From: Thermoactinospora rubra
Lineage (GTDB): Bacteria; Actinomycetota; Actinomycetes; Streptosporangiales; Streptosporangiaceae
Direction: 5' to 3'
NCBI RefSeq assembly: GCF_002093975.1
Contig: NZ_KZ084324.1
Coordinates: forward strand, 390,755 to 454,754
Length of the DNA: 64,000 nucleotides
Positions within the stretch are counted from its first letter, which is position 1. Each line of letters starts with the position of its first letter. The position numbers and the translations under genes were made by a program. The notes beneath the pieces are model-generated. The model saw only the letters and a list, made by a program, of their open reading frames with translations. It ran no database searches and was not told where the DNA came from. Positions 54,328 to 62,829 of this stretch are shown in pieces.

Positions 54328-55737
54328 ATGGAGATCCTCGTCGCTGTCCTAGCGTTCGCCGGCGCGCTGCTCGCGGCGATCGCCGCCGGAGCATTGGCCC
54401 GCCGTCTGCGTGAGGAGGCGGAGGGGTGGCTGATCGCGTGGACCGTGGCGGCCGCCGGGCTGGCGCTGGCGCTGGGCGGCGTCGGCGTGGGCTCGCTGGT
54501 GGGCTTCGGCATGGGGACGTTCAAGGTCTTCCAGCTCGGCGGGGCGCTGCTGGCGCCGCTGTGGCTGGGCATCGGCCTGGTCCAGCTGCTGGCCGAGAAG
54601 GTGCCGGCGCGGTTCGCGGCGTGGCTGATCGGCATCGCCTCGACCGTCGTGCTGTCGGTCGTGGTGGTCTTCGACCCGGTGTCGAAGACCGAGGCGATGA
54701 CCAAGAGCGTGCCGCACGCGGCCACGCACTGGCCGCCCATCTTCGCCGGTTACGCGCTGGCCGCCGCGCACGTGGCGGTGGCGCTCGTCATGGTCGGCGC
54801 GGTCGTCGTGGCGGCCCTGCGCTGGCGCACCGGCGACGACTACGACCTGGACAACCTGCACGCCACCCTGGTCATCGCGCCCTCGACGCTCGCCCTGCTC
54901 GGCGCGATGCGCTTCAGCGTGCCGGGGATCTTCACCACCGCGCTGCTGCTCGTCGCGGCGGCCGGCATCTGGTACTCCGTGCTGCGCCCCCTCGCGCCGT
55001 ACGAGGACGAGGAGGAGGACGACATCCAGCCCGAACCGGCCCCGCGCCGCACCGAGACCCCGCAGCCGCCGCAGGCCCCGCCCGTGCGGCCCCGCCGTAC
55101 CTCCGGGCTGGGTGACCTGGTGGCCGAGTACCGCGCCGCCGACCCGCTCGACTCCGGCCCGGCCACCGGCGTCTTCCTGGCCAACGGGGTGACCTCCGGC
55201 GAGTACGGGATGACGTCCGGCGAGTACGGCAGGCACGGCGCGCCCCAGCCCCAGCCGATCCCCCAGCAGCCGATCCCCCAGCAGCCGATCCCCCAGCCGC
55301 CGCTTTCCCAGCCGCAGCGGCCCCAGCACCGGCAGCCGGACCTGGCCATGCCCGCGACCGGCGCGCTGTTCCCCGGCGCCGAGGTGTCGGCCGCCGCCTC
55401 CCGCCCCTCGCCCTCGATCTACGGCCTGCTGACCGTCTTCACGCTGATGGACGGCGCGGGCGCGGCGTTCGACCGGCTGGCCGAGGAGACGGTCGAGGCG
55501 GTACGGCGCAGCGAGCCCGACACGCTGGTCTACGTGTGCCACGGCGTCAAGTCGGCCCCGCTGCAGCGGATCGTCTACGAGCTCTACCGCGACGAGGTCG
55601 CCTACGCCGACCACCAGCGCCAGCCGCACGTGGAGCGGTTCGTCGCCGAGCGGCAGTCGCTGGTGCTGGCCACCAACGTGATCGAGCTCAACGTCAACGC
55701 CGCCAAGGTGATGCCGCTCCCGACGGCGCTGTTCTAG
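54328..55737 (+). CDS. Membrane protein with C-terminal antibiotic-biosynthesis-monooxygenase (ABM) domain
   Basis: A 469-residue protein. Seven or so hydrophobic helices fill residues 1-230. A disordered Pro/Gln-rich linker (about 240-355) includes an acidic run (EDEEEDD), twin TSGEYG motifs and repeats of PIPQQ. The last 100 residues form a ferredoxin-like ABM domain (IYGLLTVFTLMDGAGAAFDR, YELYRDEVAYADHQRQPHVE, FVAERQSLV). ABM domains bind haem or quinones. TTGGAGG precedes the ATG at 54328. Its neighbours are the BldN-like sigma factor and a glutaredoxin. Confidence 0.8.
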   Translation: MEILVAVLAFAGALLAAIAAGALARRLREEAEGWLIAWTVAAAGLALALGGVGVGSLVGFGMGTFKVFQLGGALLAPLWLGIGLVQLLAEKVPARFAAWLIGIASTVVLSVVVVFDPVSKTEAMTKSVPHAATHWPPIFAGYALAAAHVAVALVMVGAVVVAALRWRTGDDYDLDNLHATLVIAPSTLALLGAMRFSVPGIFTTALLLVAAAGIWYSVLRPLAPYEDEEEDDIQPEPAPRRTETPQPPQAPPVRPRRTSGLGDLVAEYRAADPLDSGPATGVFLANGVTSGEYGMTSGEYGRHGAPQPQPIPQQPIPQQPIPQPPLSQPQRPQHRQPDLAMPATGALFPGAEVSAAASRPSPSIYGLLTVFTLMDGAGAAFDRLAEETVEAVRRSEPDTLVYVCHGVKSAPLQRIVYELYRDEVAYADHQRQPHVERFVAERQSLVLATNVIELNVNAAKVMPLPTALF

Positions 55738-55740
55738 CTT

Positions 55741-55977
55741 CTAGGCGGTCAGCGCGGCCCTGAGCCGGTCCTCCGACACCCGCCAGAAGTCGTGCTGCAC
55801 CCCGTCGACCAGCGTGACGGGGATCATCTCCCAGTACTTCTCCTGCAGCTCGGGCGAGGAGGTGATGTCGACCTCCTCCCAGGGGACGCCCAGCTCGCCG
55901 GCGACCCGGGCGATGATCTCCCGGGCGTCGTCGCACAGGTGGCAGCCGGGCTTGCCGAGCAAGGTGACGCGATGCAT
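55741..55977 (-). CDS. Glutaredoxin-family thiol protein
   Basis: A 78-residue glutaredoxin-like protein with redox motif KPGCHLCDDA, i.e. a CxxC pair near residue 11-14, the cis-proline in MIPVTLVDG and a DUF836-like end. It may reduce disulfides with mycothiol or thioredoxin reductase. The ATG at 55977 follows TAACCT by seven bases; the longer frame has no support. It is divergent from rex, with a Rex-like operator between, so both could be under redox control. Confidence 0.88.
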   Translation of the reverse strand: MHRVTLLGKPGCHLCDDAREIIARVAGELGVPWEEVDITSSPELQEKYWEMIPVTLVDGVQHDFWRVSEDRLRAALTA

Positions 55978-55984
55978 GCGTTCA

Positions 55985-55990
55985 AGGTTA
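55985..55990 (-). promoter_or_regulatory. -10 element of a predicted leaderless promoter (glutaredoxin)
   Basis: TAACCT on the minus strand, ending seven bases before the ATG at 55977. Confidence 0.5.
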
Positions 55991-56000
55991 GCCCGCGACT

Positions 56001-56018
56001 TTGTGCGTCGGTTCACAA
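56001..56018. promoter_or_regulatory. Rex operator (ROP) and rex promoter -35
   Basis: TTGTGCG-TCGG-TTCACAA. The right arm is the exact Rex half-site; the left arm differs from TTGTGAA at its last two bases. TTCACA (56012-56017) is also a good -35 for GATGGT at 56035-56040 with a 17-base spacer. Confidence 0.7.
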
Positions 56019-56096
56019 AGGGATTAACCTGAAGGATGGTTCGATTTCGTTGACGCGACCCCGGGCACCGGTGTCGCCCTCACGCTCTGGAGCTCC

Positions 56097-56792
56097 GTGT
56101 CCCGTCGCCCGTCCCCCACCCGTGATCCCCGCGGCATCCCCGAGGCGACGGTCGCGCGGTTGCCGCTGTACCTGCGGGCGCTGACCGGGATGGCCGAGCG
56201 CGGGATCGCGACGGTGAGCTCGGAGGACCTGGCGACGGCCGCCGGGGTGAACTCGGCCAAGCTCCGCAAGGACCTGTCCCACCTGGGCTCGTACGGCACC
56301 CGCGGCGTCGGCTACGAGGTGGAGTACCTCGTCTACCAGATCTCCCGCGAGCTGGGCCTGACCCAGGACTGGGCGGTCGCGATCGTGGGCGTCGGCAACC
56401 TGGGCCGCGCGCTGGCCAACTACGGGGGGTTCGTCTCGCGCGGCTTCCGGGTGGCGGCTTTGCTGGATGCCGACCCCGAAGTGGTGGGCGACACGATAGC
56501 GGGGTTGAATGTTGACCACATCGACGAACTGGAGGCCGTGATCAAGCGGCGCGGGGTGTCGATCGTGGTTCTGGCGACACCGGCGGCGGCCGCGCAGCAG
56601 GTGTGCGACCGCGTGGTGGCCGCGGGCGTGACCAGCATCCTGAACTTCGCCCCGGTCGTCCTCTCCGTGCCCGACGGCGTCGAGGTGCGTAAGGTCGACC
56701 TGTCGATCGAGCTGCAGATCCTTGCGTTCCACGAGCAACGCAAAGCGGATCGCGAAAGTGGGGGGCCAGTGATGGCCGTGGAGAGCCAATGA
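56097..56792 (+). CDS. rex: Redox-sensing transcriptional repressor Rex
   Basis: A 231-residue Rex. The winged helix (about 15-75: ATVARLPLYLRALTGMAERG, NSAKLRKDLSHLGSYGTRGVGY) binds DNA; the Rossmann domain (WAVAIVGVGNLGRALANYGG, VVLATPAAAAQQV) binds NADH or NAD. High NADH releases it from operators of respiration and haem genes. It starts with GTG after CTGGAG. Its stop overlaps hemA (ATGA), so the repressor heads the haem operon and probably represses it together with itself through the ROP at 56001. Confidence 0.96.
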   Translation: MSRRPSPTRDPRGIPEATVARLPLYLRALTGMAERGIATVSSEDLATAAGVNSAKLRKDLSHLGSYGTRGVGYEVEYLVYQISRELGLTQDWAVAIVGVGNLGRALANYGGFVSRGFRVAALLDADPEVVGDTIAGLNVDHIDELEAVIKRRGVSIVVLATPAAAAQQVCDRVVAAGVTSILNFAPVVLSVPDGVEVRKVDLSIELQILAFHEQRKADRESGGPVMAVESQ

Positions 56793-58039
56793 GCGTTTTG
56801 GCGATCGGACTGAGCCACAGGAGCGCTCCTGTGGCGTTGCTCGAGCGCGTTTCCGTCTCCGGCGAGCGGCTGGAGAAGCTGCTCCACGACGTGCAGCAGG
56901 ACGCCTGCGTCGCGGAGGCCATGGTGGTCTCGACCTGCAACAGGGTCGAGGTCTACGCGGCGGTGGACCGTTTCCACGCGGCCGTGACCGCGGTGACGGA
57001 GCTGCTGAGCAGGCACACCGGGGTCGCCGCCGAGGAGCTGACGCCGCACCTGTACGTCCACTACGAGGACCGCGCCGCCGAGCACCTGTTCTCGGTGGTG
57101 TGCGGCCTGGACTCCATGGTGGTGGGCGAGGGCCAGATCCTCGGCCAGGTACGGCAGGCGCTCAAGCTGGCGCAGCAGCGCGGCACGGTCGGCGCGGTGC
57201 TCAACGAGCTGGTGCAGCAGGCGCTGCGCGTCGGCAAGCGCGCCCACACCGAGACCGACCTGGACCTGGCCGGCGCCTCCCTGGTCACCGCGGGCCTGCA
57301 GCTGGGCGGCCCGGTCGAGGGCAAGCGGGCGCTGGTGGTGGGCGCCGGGTCCATGAGCGGCCTGGCCGTGGCGACGCTGGCCCGCGCGGGCGTGGGCGAG
57401 ATCGTCGTGGCCAACCGGACCCACGAGCGTGCCGTACGGCTGGCGGAGTCGGTCGGCGGTCGCGCGATCAGGCTGGAGGAGATCGATCTGGCGCAGGTCG
57501 ACCTGGTGGTCAGCTGCACCGGCGCGGGCCGCCATGTGATCACCCCCGCCATGGTGAAGGGCCCGCTCGTCCTGCTCGACCTGGCGATGCCGCACGACGT
57601 CGACCCCGCGGTGCGGGAGCTGCCCGGCGTGACCCTGATCGACCTGGAGACGATCAAGGAGTCGGGCGTCGGCGCTCGCGGGGACGAGGCGGTCCAGGCC
57701 GTGCGTAGGCTGGTGGCCGAGGAACTGCAGGCGTATCTGAGCGCCGAGCGGGCGGCCAGGGTCACCCCGACGGTCGTGGCGTTGCGCAGCAAGGCCGCCG
57801 ACGTGGTGGAGGCGGAGCTGGGCCGGCTGATGACGCGCCTGCCGGACCTCGACGACCGGGCCAGGGACGAGGTGGCCCAGACGGTTCGCCGTGTCGTGGA
57901 CAAGTTGCTCCACGAGCCGACCGTGCGTGTCAAGCGGCTCGCGACCTCGCCCGCGGGCGACCATTATGCGGAGGCCCTCCGAGAGCTGTTCGATCTCGAT
58001 CCGAAGGTGCCGGAGGCCGTCAGGGAGGTGGAGCTGTGA
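56789..58039 (+). CDS. hemA: Glutamyl-tRNA reductase
   Basis: A 416-residue HemA, first step of the C5 tetrapyrrole pathway: glutamyl-tRNA to glutamate-1-semialdehyde with NADPH. The catalytic Cys lies in VSTCNRVEVYA near residue 50. Further blocks are GLDSMVVGEGQILGQVR, the NADPH-binding VVGAGSMSGLA and DLAMPHDVDP; the C-terminal helical dimerisation domain is complete. It overlaps rex upstream and hemC downstream by four bases each. Confidence 0.97.
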   Translation: MSVLAIGLSHRSAPVALLERVSVSGERLEKLLHDVQQDACVAEAMVVSTCNRVEVYAAVDRFHAAVTAVTELLSRHTGVAAEELTPHLYVHYEDRAAEHLFSVVCGLDSMVVGEGQILGQVRQALKLAQQRGTVGAVLNELVQQALRVGKRAHTETDLDLAGASLVTAGLQLGGPVEGKRALVVGAGSMSGLAVATLARAGVGEIVVANRTHERAVRLAESVGGRAIRLEEIDLAQVDLVVSCTGAGRHVITPAMVKGPLVLLDLAMPHDVDPAVRELPGVTLIDLETIKESGVGARGDEAVQAVRRLVAEELQAYLSAERAARVTPTVVALRSKAADVVEAELGRLMTRLPDLDDRARDEVAQTVRRVVDKLLHEPTVRVKRLATSPAGDHYAEALRELFDLDPKVPEAVREVEL

Positions 58040-58977
58040 CGCCACAGCCGACGCAGCTGTCAGTGCAGCGGCCGGCGCTGCGCCTGGGGACCCGGCGCAG
58101 CCTCATGGCGACCAGCCAGTCCCAGATGGTCGCCGACGCCTACACCGCGCACACCGGGCGGGCCGTCGAGCTGGTGGGCATCACCACGTTCGGCGACGTG
58201 ACCAAGGCCCATCTCGCGCAGCTCGGCGGCACGGGCGTGTTCGTCAGCGCGCTGCGCGACGCGCTGGTCGAGGGCACCGTCGACTTCGCCGTCCACTCCC
58301 TCAAGGACCTGCCCACCAAGCCCGACGAGCGCTTCACGCTGGCCGCGATCCCGGCCCGCCACGACCACCGCGACGCCCTCGTGGGCCACGCCAAGCTGGC
58401 CGACCTGCCGCCGGGCGCGAGGGTCGGCACCGGGTCGCCCCGGCGCGTCGCCATGCTGCGCGCGCTGCGGCCCGACCTGGAGTACGTCCCGATCAGGGGC
58501 AACGCCGACACCCGCATCGGCAAGGTGCACAGCGGCGAGCTGGACGCGGTCGTGCTGGCCGCCGCGGGGCTGGCCAGGATCGGCAGGGAGGCCGAGATCG
58601 TCCAGATCTTCGAGGTCGAGGAGCTGCTCCCGGCCCCCGGGCAGGGGGCGCTCGCGGTGGAGTGCCTGGCCGGCCGCGCCGACCTTGTCGACCTCCTGGC
58701 CGTGCTCGACGATCCGCTGACCCGTTCCGCGGTGACCGCGGAACGCACCGTGCTGGCCGCGCTCGAGGCCGGATGCTCGGCCCCGGTCGGCGCCCACGCC
58801 GTCGACGACGGCAGCACCCTGAACCTCACCGCCACGGTCGTCGCCCTCGACGGCGCCCGTGCGGTGCGCAAGTCCGCCGCCGGTCCCTCGTCCGACCCCA
58901 GCGCCCTGGGCCGCGAGCTCGCGGCCCGGATGCTGGCGGAGGGGGCCGACAGACTGATGGGGGAGCATTCCCAGTGA
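58036..58977 (+). CDS. hemC: Porphobilinogen deaminase (hydroxymethylbilane synthase)
   Basis: A 313-residue HemC that joins four porphobilinogens. Motifs are LRLGTRRSLMATSQ, HSLKDLPT with catalytic Asp/Lys residues, RVGTGSPRRVAML and the dipyrromethane-cofactor Cys in LEAGCSAPVGAHA. The GTG start overlaps hemA, and the stop overlaps the GTG of the next gene, so translation is tightly coupled. Confidence 0.97.
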   Translation: MTPQPTQLSVQRPALRLGTRRSLMATSQSQMVADAYTAHTGRAVELVGITTFGDVTKAHLAQLGGTGVFVSALRDALVEGTVDFAVHSLKDLPTKPDERFTLAAIPARHDHRDALVGHAKLADLPPGARVGTGSPRRVAMLRALRPDLEYVPIRGNADTRIGKVHSGELDAVVLAAAGLARIGREAEIVQIFEVEELLPAPGQGALAVECLAGRADLVDLLAVLDDPLTRSAVTAERTVLAALEAGCSAPVGAHAVDDGSTLNLTATVVALDGARAVRKSAAGPSSDPSALGRELAARMLAEGADRLMGEHSQ

Positions 58978-60521
58978 GCTCCGAAAGTCCGACCTCCGGG
59001 TTCGTAGCGTTCGTGGGGGCGGGTCCCGGCGACCCGGACCTGCTCACGCTGCGCGGCGCCGAGCTGCTGGCCAAGGCCGACGCCGTGGTCCTGGACCACG
59101 AGTCGCTCCGCCCGCTGCTGCGCCACTGCCGCCAGGGCGTGGAAGTGCTCGACGGCGGCGCCGGCTGGGTGGCCCAGGCCGCGGCCGGCAAGCGCGTCGT
59201 GCGCCTGTGCGAGGGCGATCCCATGCTGTTCTCCTCGATCACCGAGGAGGCCGCCGCCTGTGCCGCCGCCGAGGTGGACTTCGAGATCGTGCCCGGCGTC
59301 CCGCCCGCGACCGCCGTACTGGCCTACGCCGGCATCCCGCCGGCGACGGCCGTACCGGAGTTCAGGATCGTCGACGCCGCGCAGGAGCAGGACTGGGCCG
59401 CGCACGCCACCTGCCCCGGCACACTCGTCGTCTACAACGGCCTGGACCAGGCCGTGGCGATCGGCAAGACGCTGGTCGCGCACGGCAAGCCCGACACCAC
59501 GCCGGTGGCGGTCAGCGCCTCCGGCACCACCACCGAGCAGCACACCGTCGTGTCCACGCTGGGCCGGCTCCAGGCCGACCTCAAGCACGCCGCGCTCGGC
59601 GAGCCCGCGCTCATCGTCGTGGGCGAGGCGGTGGGCCAGCGCGAGCGGCTGTCGTGGTTCGAGACCAAGCCGCTGTTCGGCTGGCGGGTGCTCGTGCCGC
59701 GCACCAAGGAGCAGGCGGCGGGCCTGTCGGAGCAGCTGCGCTCCTACGGCGCGGTGCCCGAGGAGGTGCCGACCATCTCGGTGGAGCCGCCGCGCACTCC
59801 GCAGCAGATGGACCGCGCCATCAAGGGCCTGGTCACCGGGCGCTACGAGTGGGTGGCCTTCACCAGTGCCAACGCCGTCAAGGCGATCAGGGAGAAGTTC
59901 GAGGAGTACGGCCTGGACGCCCGCGCGTTCGCCGGGCTGAAGGTGGCGGCCGTGGGCGAGGCCACGGCCAGGGCACTGGTGGAGTTCGGCGTCAAGCCCG
60001 ACCTGCTGCCCACCGGCGAGCAGTCCTCCGAGGGCCTGCTGGCCGAGTGGCCGCCGTACGACTCGATGCTCGACCCGATCAACCGGGTGCTGCTGCCGCG
60101 CGCCGACATCGCCACCGACACGCTGATCGCCGGCCTGACCGAGCTGGGCTGGGAGTGCGACGACGTGACCGCCTACCGCACGGTCCGCGCCGCGCCGCCG
60201 CCCGCGCCCATCCGCGAGGCCATCAAGGGCGGCGGGTTCGACGCGGTGCTGTTCACCTCCTCCTCGACGGTCAGGAACCTGGTGGGCATCGCGGGCAAGC
60301 CGCACAACGTCACGGTGATCGCGGTCATCGGGCCGCAGACCGCCAAGACGGCCGAGGAGTTCGGGCTGCGCGTGGACGTCATGGCGGACAAGCCTTCGGC
60401 TTCGGCCCTCGCGGCGGCCCTGGCCGAGTACGGTCAGAAGAGACGCCAGGCCGCCCTCGCGGCGGGCGACGTGCCGAGGCGGCCCTCCCAGACGCGCCGC
60501 CGCAAGAGGGGAGCCCTATGA
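58974..60521 (+). CDS. hemD: Uroporphyrinogen-III C-methyltransferase/synthase fusion (CobA-HemD)
   Basis: A 515-residue two-domain protein. The N-terminal part (about 10-245) is a SAM-dependent methyltransferase-type domain ([40 protein letters not shown]), which makes precorrin-2. The C-terminal part (about 255-500) is uroporphyrinogen-III synthase ([47 protein letters not shown]). The fusion is usual in actinobacteria. The methyltransferase catalytic GDP motif reads [10 protein letters not shown]; one SAM-binding block is weaker than in active CobA, so synthase activity is surer than methylation. Confidence 0.93.
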   Translation: MSSESPTSGFVAFVGAGPGDPDLLTLRGAELLAKADAVVLDHESLRPLLRHCRQGVEVLDGGAGWVAQAAAGKRVVRLCEGDPMLFSSITEEAAACAAAEVDFEIVPGVPPATAVLAYAGIPPATAVPEFRIVDAAQEQDWAAHATCPGTLVVYNGLDQAVAIGKTLVAHGKPDTTPVAVSASGTTTEQHTVVSTLGRLQADLKHAALGEPALIVVGEAVGQRERLSWFETKPLFGWRVLVPRTKEQAAGLSEQLRSYGAVPEEVPTISVEPPRTPQQMDRAIKGLVTGRYEWVAFTSANAVKAIREKFEEYGLDARAFAGLKVAAVGEATARALVEFGVKPDLLPTGEQSSEGLLAEWPPYDSMLDPINRVLLPRADIATDTLIAGLTELGWECDDVTAYRTVRAAPPPAPIREAIKGGGFDAVLFTSSSTVRNLVGIAGKPHNVTVIAVIGPQTAKTAEEFGLRVDVMADKPSASALAAALAEYGQKRRQAALAAGDVPRRPSQTRRRKRGAL

Positions 60522-60565
60522 GCAACAGCACCGCCGCGCCCGCCACGACGCGGGAGCCGGCATGA
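60518..60565 (+). CDS. 15-residue ORF bridging hemD and hemB
   Basis: ATGA overlap with the hemD stop at its start and ATGA overlap with the hemB start at its end; AAGAGGGGAG lies four bases upstream. It encodes [15 protein letters not shown]. It may act as a translational relay for hemB rather than as a protein. Confidence 0.4.
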   Translation: MSNSTAAPATTREPA

Positions 60566-61545
60566 GCGCCCAGTTCCCGGCCGCCCGGCCGCGCAGGCTG
60601 CGCCGTACACCCGCGATGCGGCGGCTGGTCACCGGCGTGTGGCTGCATCCGGAGCAGCTGATCCTGCCGGTGTTCGTCAAGGAGGGCATCGCCGAGCCGC
60701 AGCCGGTCGCGTCGATGCCGGGCGTCGTCCAGCACACCCGCGACTCGCTGCGCAAGGCCGCGCACGAGGCGGCCGCGGCGGGCGTGGGCGGCATCATGAT
60801 CTTCGGCGTCCCCGAGGAGAAGGACGCCTTCGGCTCGGCCGCCGACGACCCCGACGGCATCACCCAGGCGGCCCTGCGCGACGTGGTGGCCGAGGTCGGC
60901 GACGCGCTCGTGGTGGGCGCCGACACGTGCCTGGACGAGGTCACCGACCACGGGCACTGCGGCGTGCTGACCGACTCGGGCGAGGTCGACAACGACGCCA
61001 CCCTGGAGCGCTACGCCGCCATGGCCGTCGCCCAGGCCCGCGCCGGCTCGCAGCTCGTGGCGCCGAGCGGGATGATGGACGGCCAGGTCAGGGCCATCCG
61101 GCGGGCGCTCGACGCGGCCGGCTTCGCCAACGTGCCGATCATGGCCTACTCGGTCAAGTACGCCTCCGGCTTCTACGGCCCGTTCAGGGACGCGGTCGAG
61201 ACGCCGAAGAACTTCGGCGACCGCAAGGCCTACCAGCAGGACCCGGCAGGGCCGGTCGGCGAGGCGCTGCGCGAGGTGCGGCTGGACCTCGACGAGGGCG
61301 CCGACATCGTCATGGTCAAGCCGGCGCTGGCCTACCTCGACATCCTGCGCCAGGTGCGCGACGCGGTGGACGTGCCGGTGGCCGCCTACCAGGTCAGCGG
61401 CGAGTACGCGATGATCGAGGCGGCGGCGGCCAACGGCTGGATCGACCGGGAGCGGGCCATCATGGAGTCGCTGGTCGCGATCCGCCGCGCGGGCGCCGAC
61501 ATGATCTTGACGTATTGGGCCACCGAGGTGGCGCGACGCCTCTAA
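60562..61545 (+). CDS. hemB: Delta-aminolevulinic acid dehydratase (porphobilinogen synthase)
   Basis: A 327-residue HemB joining two ALA molecules. The metal-binding loop is [16 protein letters not shown], with cysteines for zinc or magnesium; catalytic lysines lie in [13 protein letters not shown] and [26 protein letters not shown] and GEYAMIEAA are also canonical. The start ATG overlaps the 15-codon ORF behind hemD. It is the last gene of the rex-hemACDB operon. Confidence 0.97.
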   Translation: MSAQFPAARPRRLRRTPAMRRLVTGVWLHPEQLILPVFVKEGIAEPQPVASMPGVVQHTRDSLRKAAHEAAAAGVGGIMIFGVPEEKDAFGSAADDPDGITQAALRDVVAEVGDALVVGADTCLDEVTDHGHCGVLTDSGEVDNDATLERYAAMAVAQARAGSQLVAPSGMMDGQVRAIRRALDAAGFANVPIMAYSVKYASGFYGPFRDAVETPKNFGDRKAYQQDPAGPVGEALREVRLDLDEGADIVMVKPALAYLDILRQVRDAVDVPVAAYQVSGEYAMIEAAAANGWIDRERAIMESLVAIRRAGADMILTYWATEVARRL

Positions 61546-61698
61546 CGGGGGGTTTCGCGATCGCATGGGAAGCCTGTGCGTTAGAGTGCACAGACAAGTG
61601 CGGGTGTGTCCTTTTGCAGCAGACTCCTCGTGTGCGTGTATGCCCGGAGTCGGGGGACAGCTCAGGTCGCGCGCGGAACAAACGGGAGGAGATGAGGC

Positions 61699-62325
61699 AT
61701 GGTCGGCGTACCACTCGCCAGGCGCAGCAGGAAACGGGCCCATCCGACACGCCTCGACTCCGTCCTCGGATACGCGGCGCTCGGCTGGCCCTGTGTCCCG
61801 GGCGCGCATCCCCTGCGTCGCGGCCCCCGCGCGTGTTCCTGTGACCGCGTGGGCTGTCCCAGCCCCGGTCAGCACCCGCTCTCGCCCGCCTGGCACATGC
61901 AGGCCACGACGGACACCGCGCTGCTCACCCGCTGGTGGCAGCGCGACCCCGAGGCGAACGTGATCCTGCCCACGGGCCGCGTGTTCGACGTCTTCGACGT
62001 ACCGCTCACGCTCGGGATGCCCGCCCTGGCCCGCATGGACGCCGCCCACCTGCACACCGGCCCGGTCGCCGCCAACGGCGACCGGGTGCTGTTTTTCGTG
62101 GCCACGAGGGGCAACCCGGAGGACGAGGACGAGTGGTGGACGTGCAGCCTCGACTGCACGCCCGCGGAGATCGACAGCACGCCCGGCGTGCGCTGGCACT
62201 GCCGTGACAGCTACGTGCTGGCTCCGCCCTCGATGCTCCCCTCGGGCCGGCCGTGTTCGTGGCTGCGGCCACCCGACGGCCGCCCGCTCCCCGACCCGCT
62301 CCGGGTCCTCGACTTCCTTGTTTGA
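61699..62325 (+). CDS. Bifunctional DNA primase/polymerase-like protein (small prim-pol domain)
   Basis: A 208-residue single-domain protein of the archaeo-eukaryotic primase/polymerase type. YAALGWPCVPGAHPLRRGP is the typical opening, followed by CSCDRVGCPSPGQHPLSPAW, WWQRDPEANVILPTGRVFDV with possible catalytic acids, then RWHCRDSYVLAPPSMLPSGR. No helicase domain follows. It is known as a conserved neighbour of hemB/hemL in streptomycetes; whether it primes DNA is unproven. GGAGGAGATGAGG precedes the ATG. Confidence 0.8.
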   Translation: MVGVPLARRSRKRAHPTRLDSVLGYAALGWPCVPGAHPLRRGPRACSCDRVGCPSPGQHPLSPAWHMQATTDTALLTRWWQRDPEANVILPTGRVFDVFDVPLTLGMPALARMDAAHLHTGPVAANGDRVLFFVATRGNPEDEDEWWTCSLDCTPAEIDSTPGVRWHCRDSYVLAPPSMLPSGRPCSWLRPPDGRPLPDPLRVLDFLV

Positions 62326-62367
62326 TTTGCCGCGCTCCGCTCGGCTGCTCGGGGCGCCCCTCGCGTC

Positions 62368-62772
62368 TTAGCCCAGCTTGGCCGGGGGCCAGCCGTGGCC
62401 CCAGCCGCCCTGCACCATCGTCTGGAAGCCCCAGCCGTCGGCCGTGCGCACGAGCAGGTCGGCGTAGTGCATGCCGTGCTCCTCGTCCACGGTCTCCACG
62501 ACGACGAGGTTCGGGCTGAGGAAGTGCGGCGTCCGCTTCGGCTTGAGCCCCGCCGCGCCCTCGCCCATGGCCTGCCGCATCGTCTCCAGGTATTCCTCCC
62601 TGGTCCACTGCCGCACCGCGCCGTAGCCGCCGGGCACGTCGGTCGCCAGGTTCATCGGGAAGATCGCCATGTCCGCGAGCCTGTCCACCTCGCCCTTGGC
62701 GGCGAGGGCGTCGTATTCGGCGAACCACTGCTCGATGCTCTGGAGGTCTTCGGTGGTGGGTGTGTATCGCAT
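62368..62772 (-). CDS. SnoaL-like / NTF2-fold protein (134 aa)
   Basis: A 134-residue protein of apparent NTF2-like fold: [20 protein letters not shown], then [50 protein letters not shown] and [11 protein letters not shown]. Such small proteins include polyketide cyclases and steroid isomerases as well as many with no known activity. TACGTT ends seven bases before the ATG, predicting a leaderless transcript divergent from hemL. The longer frame shadowing hemL is not real. Confidence 0.75.
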   Translation of the reverse strand: MRYTPTTEDLQSIEQWFAEYDALAAKGEVDRLADMAIFPMNLATDVPGGYGAVRQWTREEYLETMRQAMGEGAAGLKPKRTPHFLSPNLVVVETVDEEHGMHYADLLVRTADGWGFQTMVQGGWGHGWPPAKLG

Positions 62773-62779
62773 GCCGTAC

Positions 62780-62785
62780 AACGTA
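62780..62785 (-). promoter_or_regulatory. -10 element of a predicted leaderless promoter (SnoaL-like gene)
   Basis: TACGTT on the minus strand, ending seven bases before the ATG at 62772. Confidence 0.45.
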
Positions 62786-62816
62786 CCGTACGCCATACGA
62801 CTCCGGCAACTCCCAC

Positions 62817-62822
62817 TAGGCT
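62817..62822 (+). promoter_or_regulatory. -10 element of a predicted leaderless promoter (hemL)
   Basis: TAGGCT ends seven bases before the ATG at 62830, with the same hexamer and spacing as at 14005. Confidence 0.55.
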
Positions 62823-62829
62823 GAAAGGC

